Origin: Corynebacterium sp. 21KM1197
GTDB taxonomy: Bacteria > Actinomycetota > Actinomycetes > Mycobacteriales > Mycobacteriaceae
Assembly (NCBI RefSeq): GCF_033783015.1
Contig: NZ_CP123907.1
Location: forward strand, 1,178,001 to 1,242,000
Direction: 5' to 3'
Length of the DNA stretch: 64,000 nucleotides
The translations under genes and the position numbers were made by a program. A model generated the notes under the pieces. The model was not told the origin of the DNA, made no database searches, and worked only from the letters and a program-made list of their open reading frames with translations. Each line of letters starts with the position of its first letter. Position 1 is the first letter of the stretch. Of this stretch, positions 28,770 to 38,097 are shown one piece after another.

Positions 28770-29696
28770 GTGGCTGTCCAAAACGCTCTCGAACTGCGCG
28801 GTGTGTGCAAATCTTTCCGCACGACCACCGCCGTCAATGAGCTATCGCTGTCCGCGCGCCGTGGTGAAATACTCGCTCTCCTGGGGCCCAACGGGGCGGG
28901 AAAGACCACCACGATTGACATGTGCGTGGGTTTTCTCAAGCCCACCGCCGGGCAGATCAGCGTCCTGGGCCTTGACCCCGCTACCCAGCCGGAGCGGGTG
29001 CGCGAGCGCATCGGCATTATGTTGCAGGGCGGTGGCTCCTACTCGGGGATCAAGGTGGAGGAAATGCTGCGGCTTACCGCCGCGTATAGCGCCAATCCCC
29101 TCGACCCGGGCTGGCTCATGGAGGTGGTGGGGCTCACCGGGGCGCGGAAGAATACGTATCGGCGCCTCTCCGGGGGCCAGCAGCAGCGCCTTTCCCTGGC
29201 GCTGGCGCTCATCGGCCGCCCGGAACTGGTGTTCCTTGACGAACCCACCGCGGGCATGGACGCGCAATCGCGCCTGGCGGTATGGGATCTCATGCGGGTG
29301 CTGCGTCGCGACGGCGTGACGGTGGTGCTGACCACGCACCTGATGGACGAGGCCGAGGCCCTGGCCGATCAGGTGGTCATTATGGATCGCGGCCGCGCGG
29401 TGGCCAGCGGCACGCCCGCGGAACTGACCACGGATACCCAACCCCAATTGCGGTTGAGCACGGCCAGCGAACTCGATACCGCCGCCGTGGAGCGCCAGGC
29501 GCACCTGCCGGAGGGCTCCTGCGTGGCGGTGCGCCCCCTGCACTACGCATTGCAGATCGCTCCCACCCCGCAGGCCGTGGCCCAGGTGGTTTCCGCCGTG
29601 GCGGCCCAGGGGGTGCTAGTGCGCAGCCTGGACGTGGCGCGGTGCAGCCTGGAGGACGTCTTTTTGGACATCACCGGCCGAGAACTGAGGAGTTAA
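28770..29696 (+). CDS. ABC transporter ATP-binding protein
   Basis: ATPase subunit (308 aa) of an ABC-2 type exporter with Walker A GPNGAGKTTT, signature LSGGQQQR and Walker B LVFLDEPTAGMD, followed by the H-loop TTHLMDEAE. The C-terminal 80 residues are the extension usual in DrrA/CcmA-like subunits. It is the first gene of a two-gene operon with the permease, which starts on the base after its stop. Export of a drug, lipid or polysaccharide precursor is possible; next to mptB an envelope role is tempting but unproven. GTG 28770 is probably leaderless. Confidence 0.9.
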   Translation: MAVQNALELRGVCKSFRTTTAVNELSLSARRGEILALLGPNGAGKTTTIDMCVGFLKPTAGQISVLGLDPATQPERVRERIGIMLQGGGSYSGIKVEEMLRLTAAYSANPLDPGWLMEVVGLTGARKNTYRRLSGGQQQRLSLALALIGRPELVFLDEPTAGMDAQSRLAVWDLMRVLRRDGVTVVLTTHLMDEAEALADQVVIMDRGRAVASGTPAELTTDTQPQLRLSTASELDTAAVERQAHLPEGSCVAVRPLHYALQIAPTPQAVAQVVSAVAAQGVLVRSLDVARCSLEDVFLDITGRELRS

Positions 29697-30464
29697 ATGG
29701 TGAGCGATTATCCCGCCGGTACCTTTGCCCCCGCCCCCCAGCGCGCGCCCAAGGCCGCGCTGATCGCCGCGCAGGGGCGCATCGAGACGCTGCTTTTCCT
29801 CCGCCACGGCGAGCAGCAGTTGCTCAGCCTCATCATTCCGCTGGGGCTGCTCATCGGCATCTCGCAGGTACCCATTCTGGACGATCCCGATCCCCTGCGT
29901 CAGGGGTTTCCCATGATGCTGGCTATCGCGGCCACCTCCTCCGGCTTCACCGGACAGGCCATTTCCCTGGCCTTTGATCGCCGTTACGGTGCGCTCAAGC
30001 GCACGGGTGCCTCCGGGGTGCCCGCCTGGGTCATCATCGTGGGCAAGATCATCGCGGTGGCCGCGATGGTGCTCCTGCAAACCCTGGTGCTGGGCGCCAC
30101 CGCAGCCTTTTTGGGTTGGCAGGTAAGCGTGGGAGGGCTGCTGGTGGGCCTGATAACCCTCATCCTGGGCGCGGCCACCTTCACCTCCATGGGGCTGCTC
30201 ATGGGCGGCACCCTGAGTTCCGAGGTGGTGCTGGCCCTGGCCAATCTCATTTGGGTGCTCATGGTGGGAATCGTGGGGCTGGTGCTCTATCACTACGGGC
30301 TCGACGGCAGCAGTTGGTGGGATGTCATCCCCTCGGTGGCCCTGGCCAGCGGGCTTACCGATGCCTTCGCTGGGACGATCCCCTGGGTGCAGTGGCTCAG
30401 CCTGGTGGTGTGGCTCGTGGCAGTCTCCGCTGCGACCCGGCGCTGGTTCCGGTTTAGCAGTTAG
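29697..30464 (+). CDS. ABC-2 type permease
   Basis: The 255-aa membrane protein has about six hydrophobic segments (for example FPMMLAIAATSSGFTGQAIS and VLALANLIWVLMVGIVGLVLY) and an N-terminal cytoplasmic part ending in RIETLLFLRHGEQQLLSL. It partners the ATPase encoded immediately upstream (TAA-ATG, no gap). The substrate is unknown. The same gene pair follows mptB in C. glutamicum (cg1767-cg1768, from memory). Confidence 0.88.
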   Translation: MVSDYPAGTFAPAPQRAPKAALIAAQGRIETLLFLRHGEQQLLSLIIPLGLLIGISQVPILDDPDPLRQGFPMMLAIAATSSGFTGQAISLAFDRRYGALKRTGASGVPAWVIIVGKIIAVAAMVLLQTLVLGATAAFLGWQVSVGGLLVGLITLILGAATFTSMGLLMGGTLSSEVVLALANLIWVLMVGIVGLVLYHYGLDGSSWWDVIPSVALASGLTDAFAGTIPWVQWLSLVVWLVAVSAATRRWFRFSS

Positions 30465-30527
30465 GGCGCTTTTTAAGGTGTAGGGTGGGCGAGGCAAAAG
30501 TTGTTTGACCTCGTAGAAGGAGCACCC

Positions 30528-31544
30528 ATGAAGGCCACTTTTATCCACGGCACCGGAGACGTCCGCGTGGCCGAGGTGGATAAACCCACCATCGTCGAGC
30601 CCACCGACGCCATCATCAAGATCGCGGCCACCTGCGTGTGCGGTTCCGACCTCTGGCCCTATCGCGGCGCCGATGAGATCACCGAACCCCGCCGCATGGG
30701 CCACGAATACGTAGGCGTGGTGGAGGAGGTGGGATCCGCGGTGAGCACCGTCAAGCCGGGCGACTTCGTGGTGGGCTCCTTCTGCCTCTCCGATAACACC
30801 TGCGAGATCTGCACCGATGGCTACCCCTCCCGCTGCGCCAACGGCGGCTTTGTGGGCGAGGCCCAGTCCGAGTACCTGCGGGTTCCGCTTGCCGACGGCA
30901 CCCTCGTCCCCACCCCCGCCACCCCGGACGAGGACCTTATTCCTTCCCTGCTCGCCGCCTCCGACGTGCTCGGCACCGGCTGGTTCGCTGCCGACGAGGC
31001 CCAGGCGGGCCCCGGCAAGACGGTCGTGGTGGTGGGCGACGGCGCGGTGGGCCTGCTGGCGATTCTCTCCGCCAAGCAGATGGGGGCCGAGCGGATCATC
31101 GCCATGAGCCGCCACGCCGATCGCCAGGCCCTGGCGCGAGAGTTCGGGGCCACGGACATCGTGGAGGAACGCGGTGAGGAGGGCGTGGCCAAGGTCAAGG
31201 AACTCACCGGCGGATTGGGTGCGCACAGCGTGATCGAGGCCGTGGGAACCCAGGAATCCATGAAGCAGGCCATCGCTTCCTGCCGCCCCGGCGGATACGT
31301 GGGATACGTGGGAGTCTCGCACGGGGTTTCCCTGCCGGGCGAGGAACTCTTTGCTTCCGAGGTGCACCTCATGGGCGGGCCCGCCCCCGTGCGCAAGTAC
31401 CTGCCGGAGTTGATCCGCCTGATCTTTGATCGCGCCATCGAGCCCGGCAAGGTGTTCACCAAGGAGGTGGCCCTGGCGGATATTGCGGAGGGATACCGCG
31501 CGATGGATCAGCGCGAGGCCATCAAGGTTCTGGTGCGGCCCTAG
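30528..31544 (+). CDS. Zinc-dependent alcohol dehydrogenase-like oxidoreductase (MDR family), 338 aa
   Basis: Medium-chain dehydrogenase with the catalytic zinc ligand CVCGSDLWPYRG, GHEYVGVVEEVG, a shortened structural zinc loop (CLSDNTCEICTDGYPSRC, four Cys present) and the NAD(P) motif VVVGDGAVGLLAI. The ATG at 30528 follows a GAAGGAG ribosome site; the open frame begins 27 nt earlier. Substrate unknown. It lies between the ABC exporter and ctaA, a place where C. glutamicum has no such gene as far as I recall. A strong terminator follows. Confidence 0.85.
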   Translation: MKATFIHGTGDVRVAEVDKPTIVEPTDAIIKIAATCVCGSDLWPYRGADEITEPRRMGHEYVGVVEEVGSAVSTVKPGDFVVGSFCLSDNTCEICTDGYPSRCANGGFVGEAQSEYLRVPLADGTLVPTPATPDEDLIPSLLAASDVLGTGWFAADEAQAGPGKTVVVVGDGAVGLLAILSAKQMGAERIIAMSRHADRQALAREFGATDIVEERGEEGVAKVKELTGGLGAHSVIEAVGTQESMKQAIASCRPGGYVGYVGVSHGVSLPGEELFASEVHLMGGPAPVRKYLPELIRLIFDRAIEPGKVFTKEVALADIAEGYRAMDQREAIKVLVRP

Positions 31545-31561
31545 CGCGGAGGCGTCGGATA

Positions 31562-31602
31562 GCGGGCGCGGTAAGTTCCGCCGCGCCCGCGTGTTTCTTT
31601 TA
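31562..31602 (+). terminator. Terminator after the alcohol dehydrogenase gene
   Basis: GCGGGCGCGG (31562-31571) pairs perfectly with CCGCGCCCGC (31581-31590) over a 9-nt loop and is followed by GTGTTTCTTTT. It isolates the dehydrogenase from ctaA. Confidence 0.88.
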
Positions 31603-31650
31603 ACGCCTTAGCCAGCCCGCGCCGTGTGGTGTTTCCCCACGGCGGCGCAT

Positions 31651-31656
31651 TAGGCT
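31651..31656 (+). promoter_or_regulatory. -10 of the leaderless ctaA transcript
   Basis: TAGGCT ends 8 nt before the GTG at 31665 and no ribosome site is present. A 6-bp inverted repeat, GCCGTG/CACGGC (31621-31643), covers the place of the -35. Confidence 0.5.
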
Positions 31657-31664
31657 AGGGGTTT

Positions 31665-32642
31665 GTGAGTACCCTGCCGCAGACCGTGAAAAACTTTGTG
31701 CCCTCCGTGCGCCTGCAACGCATCCTGGCGCTGATTCTGCTGATCTGCCAGGGCGGCATCACGGTGACCGGCTCCATCGTCCGCGTGACCGGCTCCGGCC
31801 TGGGCTGCAATACCTGGCCGCAGTGTCACGAGGGCTCGCTGGTTCCCGTGCAGGGAGCCGCCCCCCTGGTGCACCAGGTCATCGAGTTCGGTAATCGCCT
31901 GCTCACCTTCGTGGTGGTGGCATCCGTGGTGGCCGTGTTTGTGGCTCTGCTCCAGGCTGGACGCCGCACGGAATTGATGAACTATGCGCTCATCTCCGGT
32001 TTTGGCGTGATCCTCCAGGCCGTGATCGGCGGGATCTCCGTGCTCATGGACCTCAAGTGGTGGTCCGTGGCCCTGCACTTTTTGCCCTCAATGGTGCTGG
32101 TGTGGGTGGCGGCATTGCTGTTTATCCGGGTAGCCGAGCCCGATGACGTGGAACCCGTGCGCACCTATCCGCGCGCGGTGCGCATCAGCGCGGTGGTGGC
32201 CGTCTGCGCGCTGGTGGTGGTGCTGGTCACGGGCACGATGGTCACCGGCGCGGGCCCCCACGCGGGCGACGCCGAGGCGGGCATGGAGGGACGCCTGGAG
32301 GTGGATATTGACCTCATGGCGCATATTCACGGCTACCTCATGTACGTGTACCTCTTTTTCACCTTCATCACCGTGGTGCTGCTGTATCAGCGCAAGGCCT
32401 CGGCGGAAGCCAAGCGCACCGGCCTGATTCTCCTGGCCATGATCGTGGTGCAGGGGGTTATCGGGATCATGCAGTACCGGCTGGGTGTTCCCCGCTGGTC
32501 CGTGCCCATGCACATCGCCATGTCCTCGGTGGTGGTGGCCTTCACCTCCTTCTTGTACGCCCTGGGGTGGCGCCGGTATTCGCCGGAGGGCGCGGAAACC
32601 GAGGATACCGCCGATACCGTGACCGCCCGCGTGGGGCACTGA
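31665..32642 (+). CDS. ctaA: Heme A synthase
   Basis: CtaA oxidises heme O to heme A for the aa3 cytochrome oxidase. The 325-aa membrane protein has eight hydrophobic segments and the conserved histidines (LVHQVIEFGNR, WWSVALHFLPSM, MAHIHGYLMY, WSVPMHIAMSS). A cysteine pair in the first loop (GLGCNTWPQCHEG) is typical. The GTG start at 31665 fits a leaderless mRNA. ctaB, making heme O, lies nearby on the other strand with qor between, the same arrangement as in C. glutamicum. Confidence 0.95.
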   Translation: MSTLPQTVKNFVPSVRLQRILALILLICQGGITVTGSIVRVTGSGLGCNTWPQCHEGSLVPVQGAAPLVHQVIEFGNRLLTFVVVASVVAVFVALLQAGRRTELMNYALISGFGVILQAVIGGISVLMDLKWWSVALHFLPSMVLVWVAALLFIRVAEPDDVEPVRTYPRAVRISAVVAVCALVVVLVTGTMVTGAGPHAGDAEAGMEGRLEVDIDLMAHIHGYLMYVYLFFTFITVVLLYQRKASAEAKRTGLILLAMIVVQGVIGIMQYRLGVPRWSVPMHIAMSSVVVAFTSFLYALGWRRYSPEGAETEDTADTVTARVGH

Positions 32643-32655
32643 TGGCCGGGCAATC

Positions 32656-33555
32656 ATGAGGGCGCTGATCTGGGGAGCGGCCGGTACCCCCGAGGTGGTA
32701 ACCGGGGAGGCACCGCAGCCGGAGGAACACCAGGTGCTGGTGGCCGTGCAGGCGGCCGAGGTGGCGGTGCCCCCGGGGGCGTCGATAGGCGATGTCCTGG
32801 GCACCCAGGGCACCGGAACAATCGTGCGCGATCCCCAGGGGCTGTTGCCCGAGGGCACCCTGGTGGCCTGGGCCGGGGTGCCCGGTTCCTGCGCCGAGGC
32901 CGCCTGCGTGCCCCGGGACCGCATGGTGGCGGTGCCCGGAGGCATCGCCCCCGAGATAGCCGCCACCATGCTCGGCCCGGCCATGATGGCCCACGTGCTG
33001 CTGTTTTCCCTCAGCCCCGTGGAGGCGGGCAGCACGGTGCTGATTAATCCCGCCGACGATCCCGTGGGCCTCATCAGCGCCCAGTGGGCCAGCTCCCTGG
33101 GCGCGCGGGTCATCGCGGTCTCCCCCTCCGGGGAGGCTTCGCCGCACCTCGATCACGCTATCGTGGTGCAGCGCGCGCACGTGGCTCCCCGCCGCGCCGC
33201 CGAGGCCGGTGGGGCCGACATCGCCCTGCACGGCGCGGGTAAGCAGGGCCTCGATCACTCGCTATCGAGCCTGCGGCCGCGCGGCACGCTGTGCCTGCAC
33301 GGGAACCCCGCTCAGCCCGTCAAACGCATCTCGCCCCTGGACCTTGCGGCCCAGGGCTCGTTGAACCTCGCCTGCCCCGTGCTGGAAGATTACGTGCGGG
33401 AGCCGGAGGGCTTTCGCACCCGCTCCCAGGCCGTCACCCAGGCGATAACGGAAGGCCACATCACCATTCCGCACGTGCGCGTCCACTCCCCCGAGGAGGC
33501 CGCGGATATTCCCCTAGACGAGCTGGCGGGTGGCCTCACCGCCGTGCGGTTCTAA
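32656..33555 (+). CDS. Quinone oxidoreductase-like protein (divergent), 299 aa
   Basis: A zinc-free MDR-family protein at the position of C. glutamicum qor. It is shorter than usual (about 325) and strongly diverged: the N-terminal catalytic-fold part is compressed, and the NADPH motif AxxGGVG is replaced by [20 protein letters not shown], so cofactor binding may be impaired. The reading frame is intact with no stop or shift, so it is probably expressed. It starts 14 nt after ctaA. Its stop overlaps that of ctaB by 4 nt (convergent CTAA/TAG). Confidence 0.7.
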   Translation: MRALIWGAAGTPEVVTGEAPQPEEHQVLVAVQAAEVAVPPGASIGDVLGTQGTGTIVRDPQGLLPEGTLVAWAGVPGSCAEAACVPRDRMVAVPGGIAPEIAATMLGPAMMAHVLLFSLSPVEAGSTVLINPADDPVGLISAQWASSLGARVIAVSPSGEASPHLDHAIVVQRAHVAPRRAAEAGGADIALHGAGKQGLDHSLSSLRPRGTLCLHGNPAQPVKRISPLDLAAQGSLNLACPVLEDYVREPEGFRTRSQAVTQAITEGHITIPHVRVHSPEEAADIPLDELAGGLTAVRF

Positions 33556-34502
33556 AACGCCGCCGCGCTCCAGCCCGCCATCTGCCCGAACGTCTCCCAG
33601 CCCAGGATCGCGTCCACGGACAGGGCCACAAAGAGCACCGCGAGGTAGTTATTGGAAAGGATAAAGAGCTTCAGTGGTTTCACCGGCTGGCCATCGCGCA
33701 CCCCACGGTGCAGTTGGGTGGCCATGATCAGGAATGCCGCGCCGGAGATCACCGCTCCGGCCAGGTAAATCCAGGAGGTGGCGGGAACCAGGAGCAGGGA
33801 TACGCCCACGGTGGCCCAGCTGTACCAGAGGATCTGGCGGGTGACCTCCACCGGCGTGCGTACCACGGGGAGCATGGGCACGCCCGCGCGCTCGTAATCA
33901 TCGCGGTACTTCATGGCCAGCGCCCAGGTGTGCGGGGGCGTCCAGAAGAAGATGATGAGCCAGAGCACTAGGGCCTGCCACCAGCCCCAAAGGGAGGCGT
34001 CGGGGGTGTTATCCGTGATCACAGCCCAGCCCACGGCCACGGGCATGCAACCGGCGGCACCGCCCCACACGATGTTCATGTGGGTGCGGCGCTTGAGGTA
34101 CTTGGTGTACACCACGATGTAGAACCAGATGGTGAACATGACAAAGACCGCCGCTAGCAGCGAGCCGCAGAGCAGCCACAACCAGAGGAAACTGACTACC
34201 GTGAGCGTCCAGGCGAAGATGGTGGCGTTGCGGTTGGACACCGTGTGCCGCACCAGGGGGCGGGCGCGGGTGCGGCCCATCTTCTGATCAATATCGGAGT
34301 CCGCCACCATGTTGAAGGTGTTGGCGGCCGCCGCTCCCATCCAGCCGCCGATGAGGGTGAGCAGGATGAGCACGATATTGTTTTCGCCACGATCGGCTTG
34401 AAGCATCGCGGGGATCGTGGCCACGAGGAGAAGTTCAATCACCCGTGGCTTCGTCAGCGCGATGTATGCCTTGATCGTGTTCAAGGAAGATGCCTCCAGC
34501 AA
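33552..34502 (-). CDS. ctaB: Protoheme IX farnesyltransferase (heme O synthase)
   Basis: CtaB is a UbiA-type membrane prenyltransferase that attaches farnesyl to heme B. At 316 aa it shows the first Asp motif [40 protein letters not shown] and the second motif region [15 protein letters not shown], with nine hydrophobic segments. The start is not secure: TTG 34502 opens the frame, and TTG 34484 has a better ribosome site (GGAGG, 9 nt before). The 283-bp gap to the divergent tkt gene carries both promoters. Confidence 0.95.
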   Translation of the reverse strand: MLEASSLNTIKAYIALTKPRVIELLLVATIPAMLQADRGENNIVLILLTLIGGWMGAAAANTFNMVADSDIDQKMGRTRARPLVRHTVSNRNATIFAWTLTVVSFLWLWLLCGSLLAAVFVMFTIWFYIVVYTKYLKRRTHMNIVWGGAAGCMPVAVGWAVITDNTPDASLWGWWQALVLWLIIFFWTPPHTWALAMKYRDDYERAGVPMLPVVRTPVEVTRQILWYSWATVGVSLLLVPATSWIYLAGAVISGAAFLIMATQLHRGVRDGQPVKPLKLFILSNNYLAVLFVALSVDAILGWETFGQMAGWSAAAF

Positions 34503-34785
34503 TCTCGTGGTGTTGTCAGCCGCCCCACACTAGTCGAGCCGGGATACGCGATAGTTCCCGTAGCGATCATATATCTCATCTGAGGGTACGGGCGCGCACA
34601 ATCTTTTTCACTCTATCGCGCGGGGGCTGCGGCGCGAACACTGCCTCCAGGCTGGGTTGGTTGTGTTGGTTGCAGCGGTTAAACCGGGGGTACCAGGATT
34701 GCGCGCGGCTGTGGCTGTGCGCGAGGGAAAAACACTAAGGTGGTGTCTACGCCATTTTGCTGATACGAACGTGAGGATCATTACC
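34503..34785. promoter_or_regulatory. Divergent ctaB/tkt promoter region
   Basis: No gene is seen. The region has a TTGGTTG direct repeat (34657-34663 and 34666-34672) and the palindrome CGGTTAAACCG just after it; possible -10 elements are TGATAC (34761-34766, plus) and TATGAT-like on the minus strand near 34568. The tkt ribosome site GAGGA lies 8 nt before GTG 34786. None of the sites matches a regulator I know. Confidence 0.45.
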
Positions 34786-36885
34786 GTGCCGCTTTCCCCC
34801 GAACTACAGGCTCTCACCACGCGCCGTTACCCCGAGGACTGGACGGAGGTGGATACCCAGGCCGTGGACACCGCCCGCGTTCTGGCTGCCGACGCCGTGC
34901 AGAACTGCGGCAGCGGCCACCCCGGCACCGCCATGAGCCTGGCTCCCCTGGCCTATACCCTCTACCAGCGCGTGCTGCGCCATGATCCGGCCGATACCGC
35001 CTGGGTGGGCCGCGATCGCTTTGTGCTTTCCGCCGGGCACTCCTCCCTTACCCAGTACATTCAGCTCTACCTGGGCGGCTTCGGCCTGGAGCTGGAGGAT
35101 CTCAAGGCCCTGCGCACCTGGGGTTCGCTCACCCCCGGCCACCCGGAGTACGGGCACACCAAGGGCGTGGAGATGACCACCGGGCCGCTGGGCCAGGGCC
35201 TGGCCTCCGCCGTGGGCATGGCGATGGCCGCCCGCCGCGAGCGCGGCCTCTTCGACCCCGAGGCCGCACCGGGGCAGTCCCCCTTCGACCACCACATTTA
35301 CGTGATCGCCTCCGATGGTGACCTGGAGGAGGGCGTGACGGCCGAGGCGAGTTCGTTGGCCGGCACCCAGCAACTGGGCAACCTCATCGTGTTCTGGGAC
35401 GATAACCGCATTTCCATCGAGGACGATACCCAGATCGCCTTCACCGAGGACGTGGTGGCGCGCTACCAGGCCTACGGCTGGCAGACCCTGGAGATCGAGG
35501 GCGGCGAGGACGTGGTGGCTCTGGAGGAGGCCATCGCCAAGGCCAAGGCGGAGACGAACCGCCCCACCTTTATCCGCGTGCGCACCGTGATCGGCTACCC
35601 CGCCCCCACCCTGGCCAATACCGGCAAGGTGCACGGCGCGGCCCTGGGCGAGGAGGAGGTGGCCGGGGTGAAAACGGCCCTGGACTTTGATCCCGAGGCT
35701 CACTTTGCCGTTTCCGCCGAGGTCATCGAGCACACCCGGGGCCTGATCGAGCGCGGCGCACGCGCTCACGAGCAGTGGAACGAGGGCTTCGCCCGCTGGG
35801 CGGAGGCCAACCCGGAGCGGCACGCGCTCTTCGATCGCCTCTTCTCCGGTGATCTCCCCCAGGGCTGGGACGCGGAACTTCCCACCTGGGAGCCGGACAC
35901 CAAGGGCGTGGCCACGCGCAAGGCCTCGGAGGCCGTGTTGCAGGCGCTCGGTGCCACCCTGCCGGAACTGTGGGGCGGCTCCGCCGACCTGGCCGGTTCC
36001 AATAACACCGTGATCAAGGCGGACGCTTCCTTTGGCCCGGAGACCATCTCCACGGGGGCCTTCCAGGCCAATCCCTATGGGCGGAACCTGCACTTTGGTA
36101 TCCGCGAGCACGCGATGGGTTCCATTCTCAACGGCATCGCCCTGCACGGCCCCACCCGTCCCTATGGCGGTACCTTCCTCATCTTCTCCGATTACATGCG
36201 TCCCGCCGTGCGCCTGGCGGCCCTGATGGGCACCGATGTGTACTACGTGTGGACCCACGATTCCATCGGCCTGGGCGAGGACGGCCCCACCCACCAGCCG
36301 GTGGAGTCCCTGGCCGCGCTGCGCGCGATCCCGAACCTCGCGGTGCTGCGCCCGGCGGACGCCAACGAGACCGCCGCCGCGTGGCGCGCGGCCCTGCTCA
36401 CCGAGGAACACGGCCCCAAGGCCTTCGCCCTGACCCGCCAGAATGTGCCGGTGCTGGAGGGCACCAAGGAACGCGCCGCCGAGGGCGTGGCGCGCGGTGC
36501 CTACGTGCTGGTGGAGGGCTCCAAGGACACCCCGGACGTGATCCTGATGGGCTCCGGCTCCGAGGTGCAGTTGGCCGTGGAGGCTGCCGCCGAGCTGGAG
36601 GAACAAGGCATTGCGGCCCGCGTGGTCTCCGTGCCCTGCCTGGATTGGTTTGCCCAGCAGGACCAGGCGTACATCGACGAGGTGCTGCCCCCCGAGGTCA
36701 CGGCCCGCGTTTCCGTGGAGGCGGCCATCGCCATGCCGTGGCACCGCTTCCTGGGCACCCAGGGCCGCGCGGTGTCCCTGGAGCACTATGGTGCCTCCGC
36801 GGATTACCAGCGTCTGTACCAGGAGTTTGGCATCACGGCGCAGGCCGTGGTGACCGCCGCCAAGGAATCCCTCGCCGGGGCTTAA
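34786..36885 (+). CDS. tkt: Transketolase
   Basis: ThDP-dependent enzyme of the non-oxidative pentose phosphate pathway. The 699-aa chain matches C. glutamicum Tkt closely from PLSPELQALTTRRYPEDW to the C-terminus. ThDP motif ASDGDLEEGVTAEASSLAG ends with the DDN metal site; GNHGSGHPGTAMSLAPLAY-type substrate histidines are at CGSGHPGTAMSL. GTG 34786 has the GAGGA ribosome site and gives the family length; GTG 34771 and the longer frame from 34657 are less likely. It leads the operon tkt-tal-zwf-opcA-pgl. Confidence 0.97.
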   Translation: MPLSPELQALTTRRYPEDWTEVDTQAVDTARVLAADAVQNCGSGHPGTAMSLAPLAYTLYQRVLRHDPADTAWVGRDRFVLSAGHSSLTQYIQLYLGGFGLELEDLKALRTWGSLTPGHPEYGHTKGVEMTTGPLGQGLASAVGMAMAARRERGLFDPEAAPGQSPFDHHIYVIASDGDLEEGVTAEASSLAGTQQLGNLIVFWDDNRISIEDDTQIAFTEDVVARYQAYGWQTLEIEGGEDVVALEEAIAKAKAETNRPTFIRVRTVIGYPAPTLANTGKVHGAALGEEEVAGVKTALDFDPEAHFAVSAEVIEHTRGLIERGARAHEQWNEGFARWAEANPERHALFDRLFSGDLPQGWDAELPTWEPDTKGVATRKASEAVLQALGATLPELWGGSADLAGSNNTVIKADASFGPETISTGAFQANPYGRNLHFGIREHAMGSILNGIALHGPTRPYGGTFLIFSDYMRPAVRLAALMGTDVYYVWTHDSIGLGEDGPTHQPVESLAALRAIPNLAVLRPADANETAAAWRAALLTEEHGPKAFALTRQNVPVLEGTKERAAEGVARGAYVLVEGSKDTPDVILMGSGSEVQLAVEAAAELEEQGIAARVVSVPCLDWFAQQDQAYIDEVLPPEVTARVSVEAAIAMPWHRFLGTQGRAVSLEHYGASADYQRLYQEFGITAQAVVTAAKESLAGA

Positions 36886-36908
36886 ATCGAACACAAGGAG
36901 TACCCACC

Positions 36909-37994
36909 ATGAGCACCACCATTGAATCCCTGGCCCAGATCGGCACGATGACCTGGCTCGATGATCTCTCCCGCGAGCGGATCACCTCGGGCAACCTGGA
37001 GGAGATGATCGCCTCCGACGGCATCGTCGGCGTGACCACCAACCCGGCGATCTTTGCCGCTGCGATGTCCAAGGGCACCGCCTATGACGAGCAGATCGCG
37101 CAACTGCGTGAGGCTGGTGCCGACGCGGACACCGCCGTCTACGCCATGAGCGTGGCGGACGTGCGCTCCGCCTGCGATATTTTTGCCGAGGTTTTCCGTG
37201 CCACGAACGGCCGCGATGGCCGCGTGTCCATCGAGGTCGATCCCCGCATCTCCGATGACGCCCAGGCCACGCTGGCCCAAGCCCGCGAACTGTGGCGGCA
37301 GGTGGATCGCTCCAACGCCATGATTAAGATCCCGGCCACCGAGGGCTCCCTGCCCGCCATTGCCGACGCCCTCGCGGACGGGATCAGCGTGAACGTCACC
37401 CTGATTTTCTCCGTGGAGCGCTACGCCCGCGTGATCGAGGCGTACAAGGAGGGTATCCGCCGCGCGGCGGATAACGGCCACGATGTGTCCGCGATTTTCT
37501 CCGTGGCCTCCTTCTTTGTCTCCCGCATGGACACCGAGGTGGATAAGCGGCTGGAAGCCATTGGCACCGAGGAGGCCCTGGCCCTGCGGGGCAAGGCCGG
37601 TGTGGCCAACGCGCGCCGCGCCTACGCGCTATTTAGCCAGGCCTTTGCCGATTCCACCCATCTCCCGGAGAACGCCCAGGTGCAGCGCCCGCTGTGGGCC
37701 TCCACCGGGGTGAAGAACCCGGACTATCCGGCCACGTTGTACGTGGCGGAACTAGCCGGGCCGCAGACCGTGAACACCATGCCCCAGGCCACGATCGACG
37801 CGGTTTTAGGCAGCGATGATCTGCGCGGCGATACCCTCACCGGAACCGAGGAGGAGGCGGAGCGGCTCTTTGCCGCCCTGGAGCGCGTGGGCATTGACCT
37901 TGACGATGTGTTTGCGGTGCTGGAAAAGGAGGGCGTGGATAAGTTCGTCACCGCCTGGGAGGAACTGCTAGCTTCCATGAGCGAGCGCCTGTAG
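36909..37994 (+). CDS. tal: Transaldolase
   Basis: Actinobacterial-type transaldolase (361 aa) that moves a three-carbon dihydroxyacetone unit by a Schiff base; the active lysine is in AMIKIPATEGSLPA (near residue 140). GVTTNPAIFAAAM and NVTLIFSVERYARV are further family motifs. The ATG has an AAGGAG ribosome site 23 nt after tkt. A long hairpin separates it from zwf. Confidence 0.96.
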   Translation: MSTTIESLAQIGTMTWLDDLSRERITSGNLEEMIASDGIVGVTTNPAIFAAAMSKGTAYDEQIAQLREAGADADTAVYAMSVADVRSACDIFAEVFRATNGRDGRVSIEVDPRISDDAQATLAQARELWRQVDRSNAMIKIPATEGSLPAIADALADGISVNVTLIFSVERYARVIEAYKEGIRRAADNGHDVSAIFSVASFFVSRMDTEVDKRLEAIGTEEALALRGKAGVANARRAYALFSQAFADSTHLPENAQVQRPLWASTGVKNPDYPATLYVAELAGPQTVNTMPQATIDAVLGSDDLRGDTLTGTEEEAERLFAALERVGIDLDDVFAVLEKEGVDKFVTAWEELLASMSERL

Positions 37995-38015
37995 GCCATT
38001 ACCTCATGGGCATTG

Positions 38016-38065
38016 GGCCGGGGTCGGGATAATATTTCGGAATAATATTATCGCCGCCCCCGGCC
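38016..38065 (+). promoter_or_regulatory. Long imperfect hairpin between tal and zwf
   Basis: A GC outer stem (GGCCGGGG 38016-38023 with CCCCGGCC 38058-38065, then CGG/CCG after one mismatch) continues into an AT inner stem (GATAATATT 38028-38036 with AATATTATC 38044-38052) closed by a 7-nt loop. About 20 base pairs form. No U-run follows, so it is not a typical terminator; attenuation, RNA processing or a binding site are options. It starts 22 nt after the tal stop and ends 32 nt before the zwf GTG. Confidence 0.7.
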
Positions 38066-38097
38066 AGTGCTATTCATTCTGCGAAAGGGAGAAGAAC

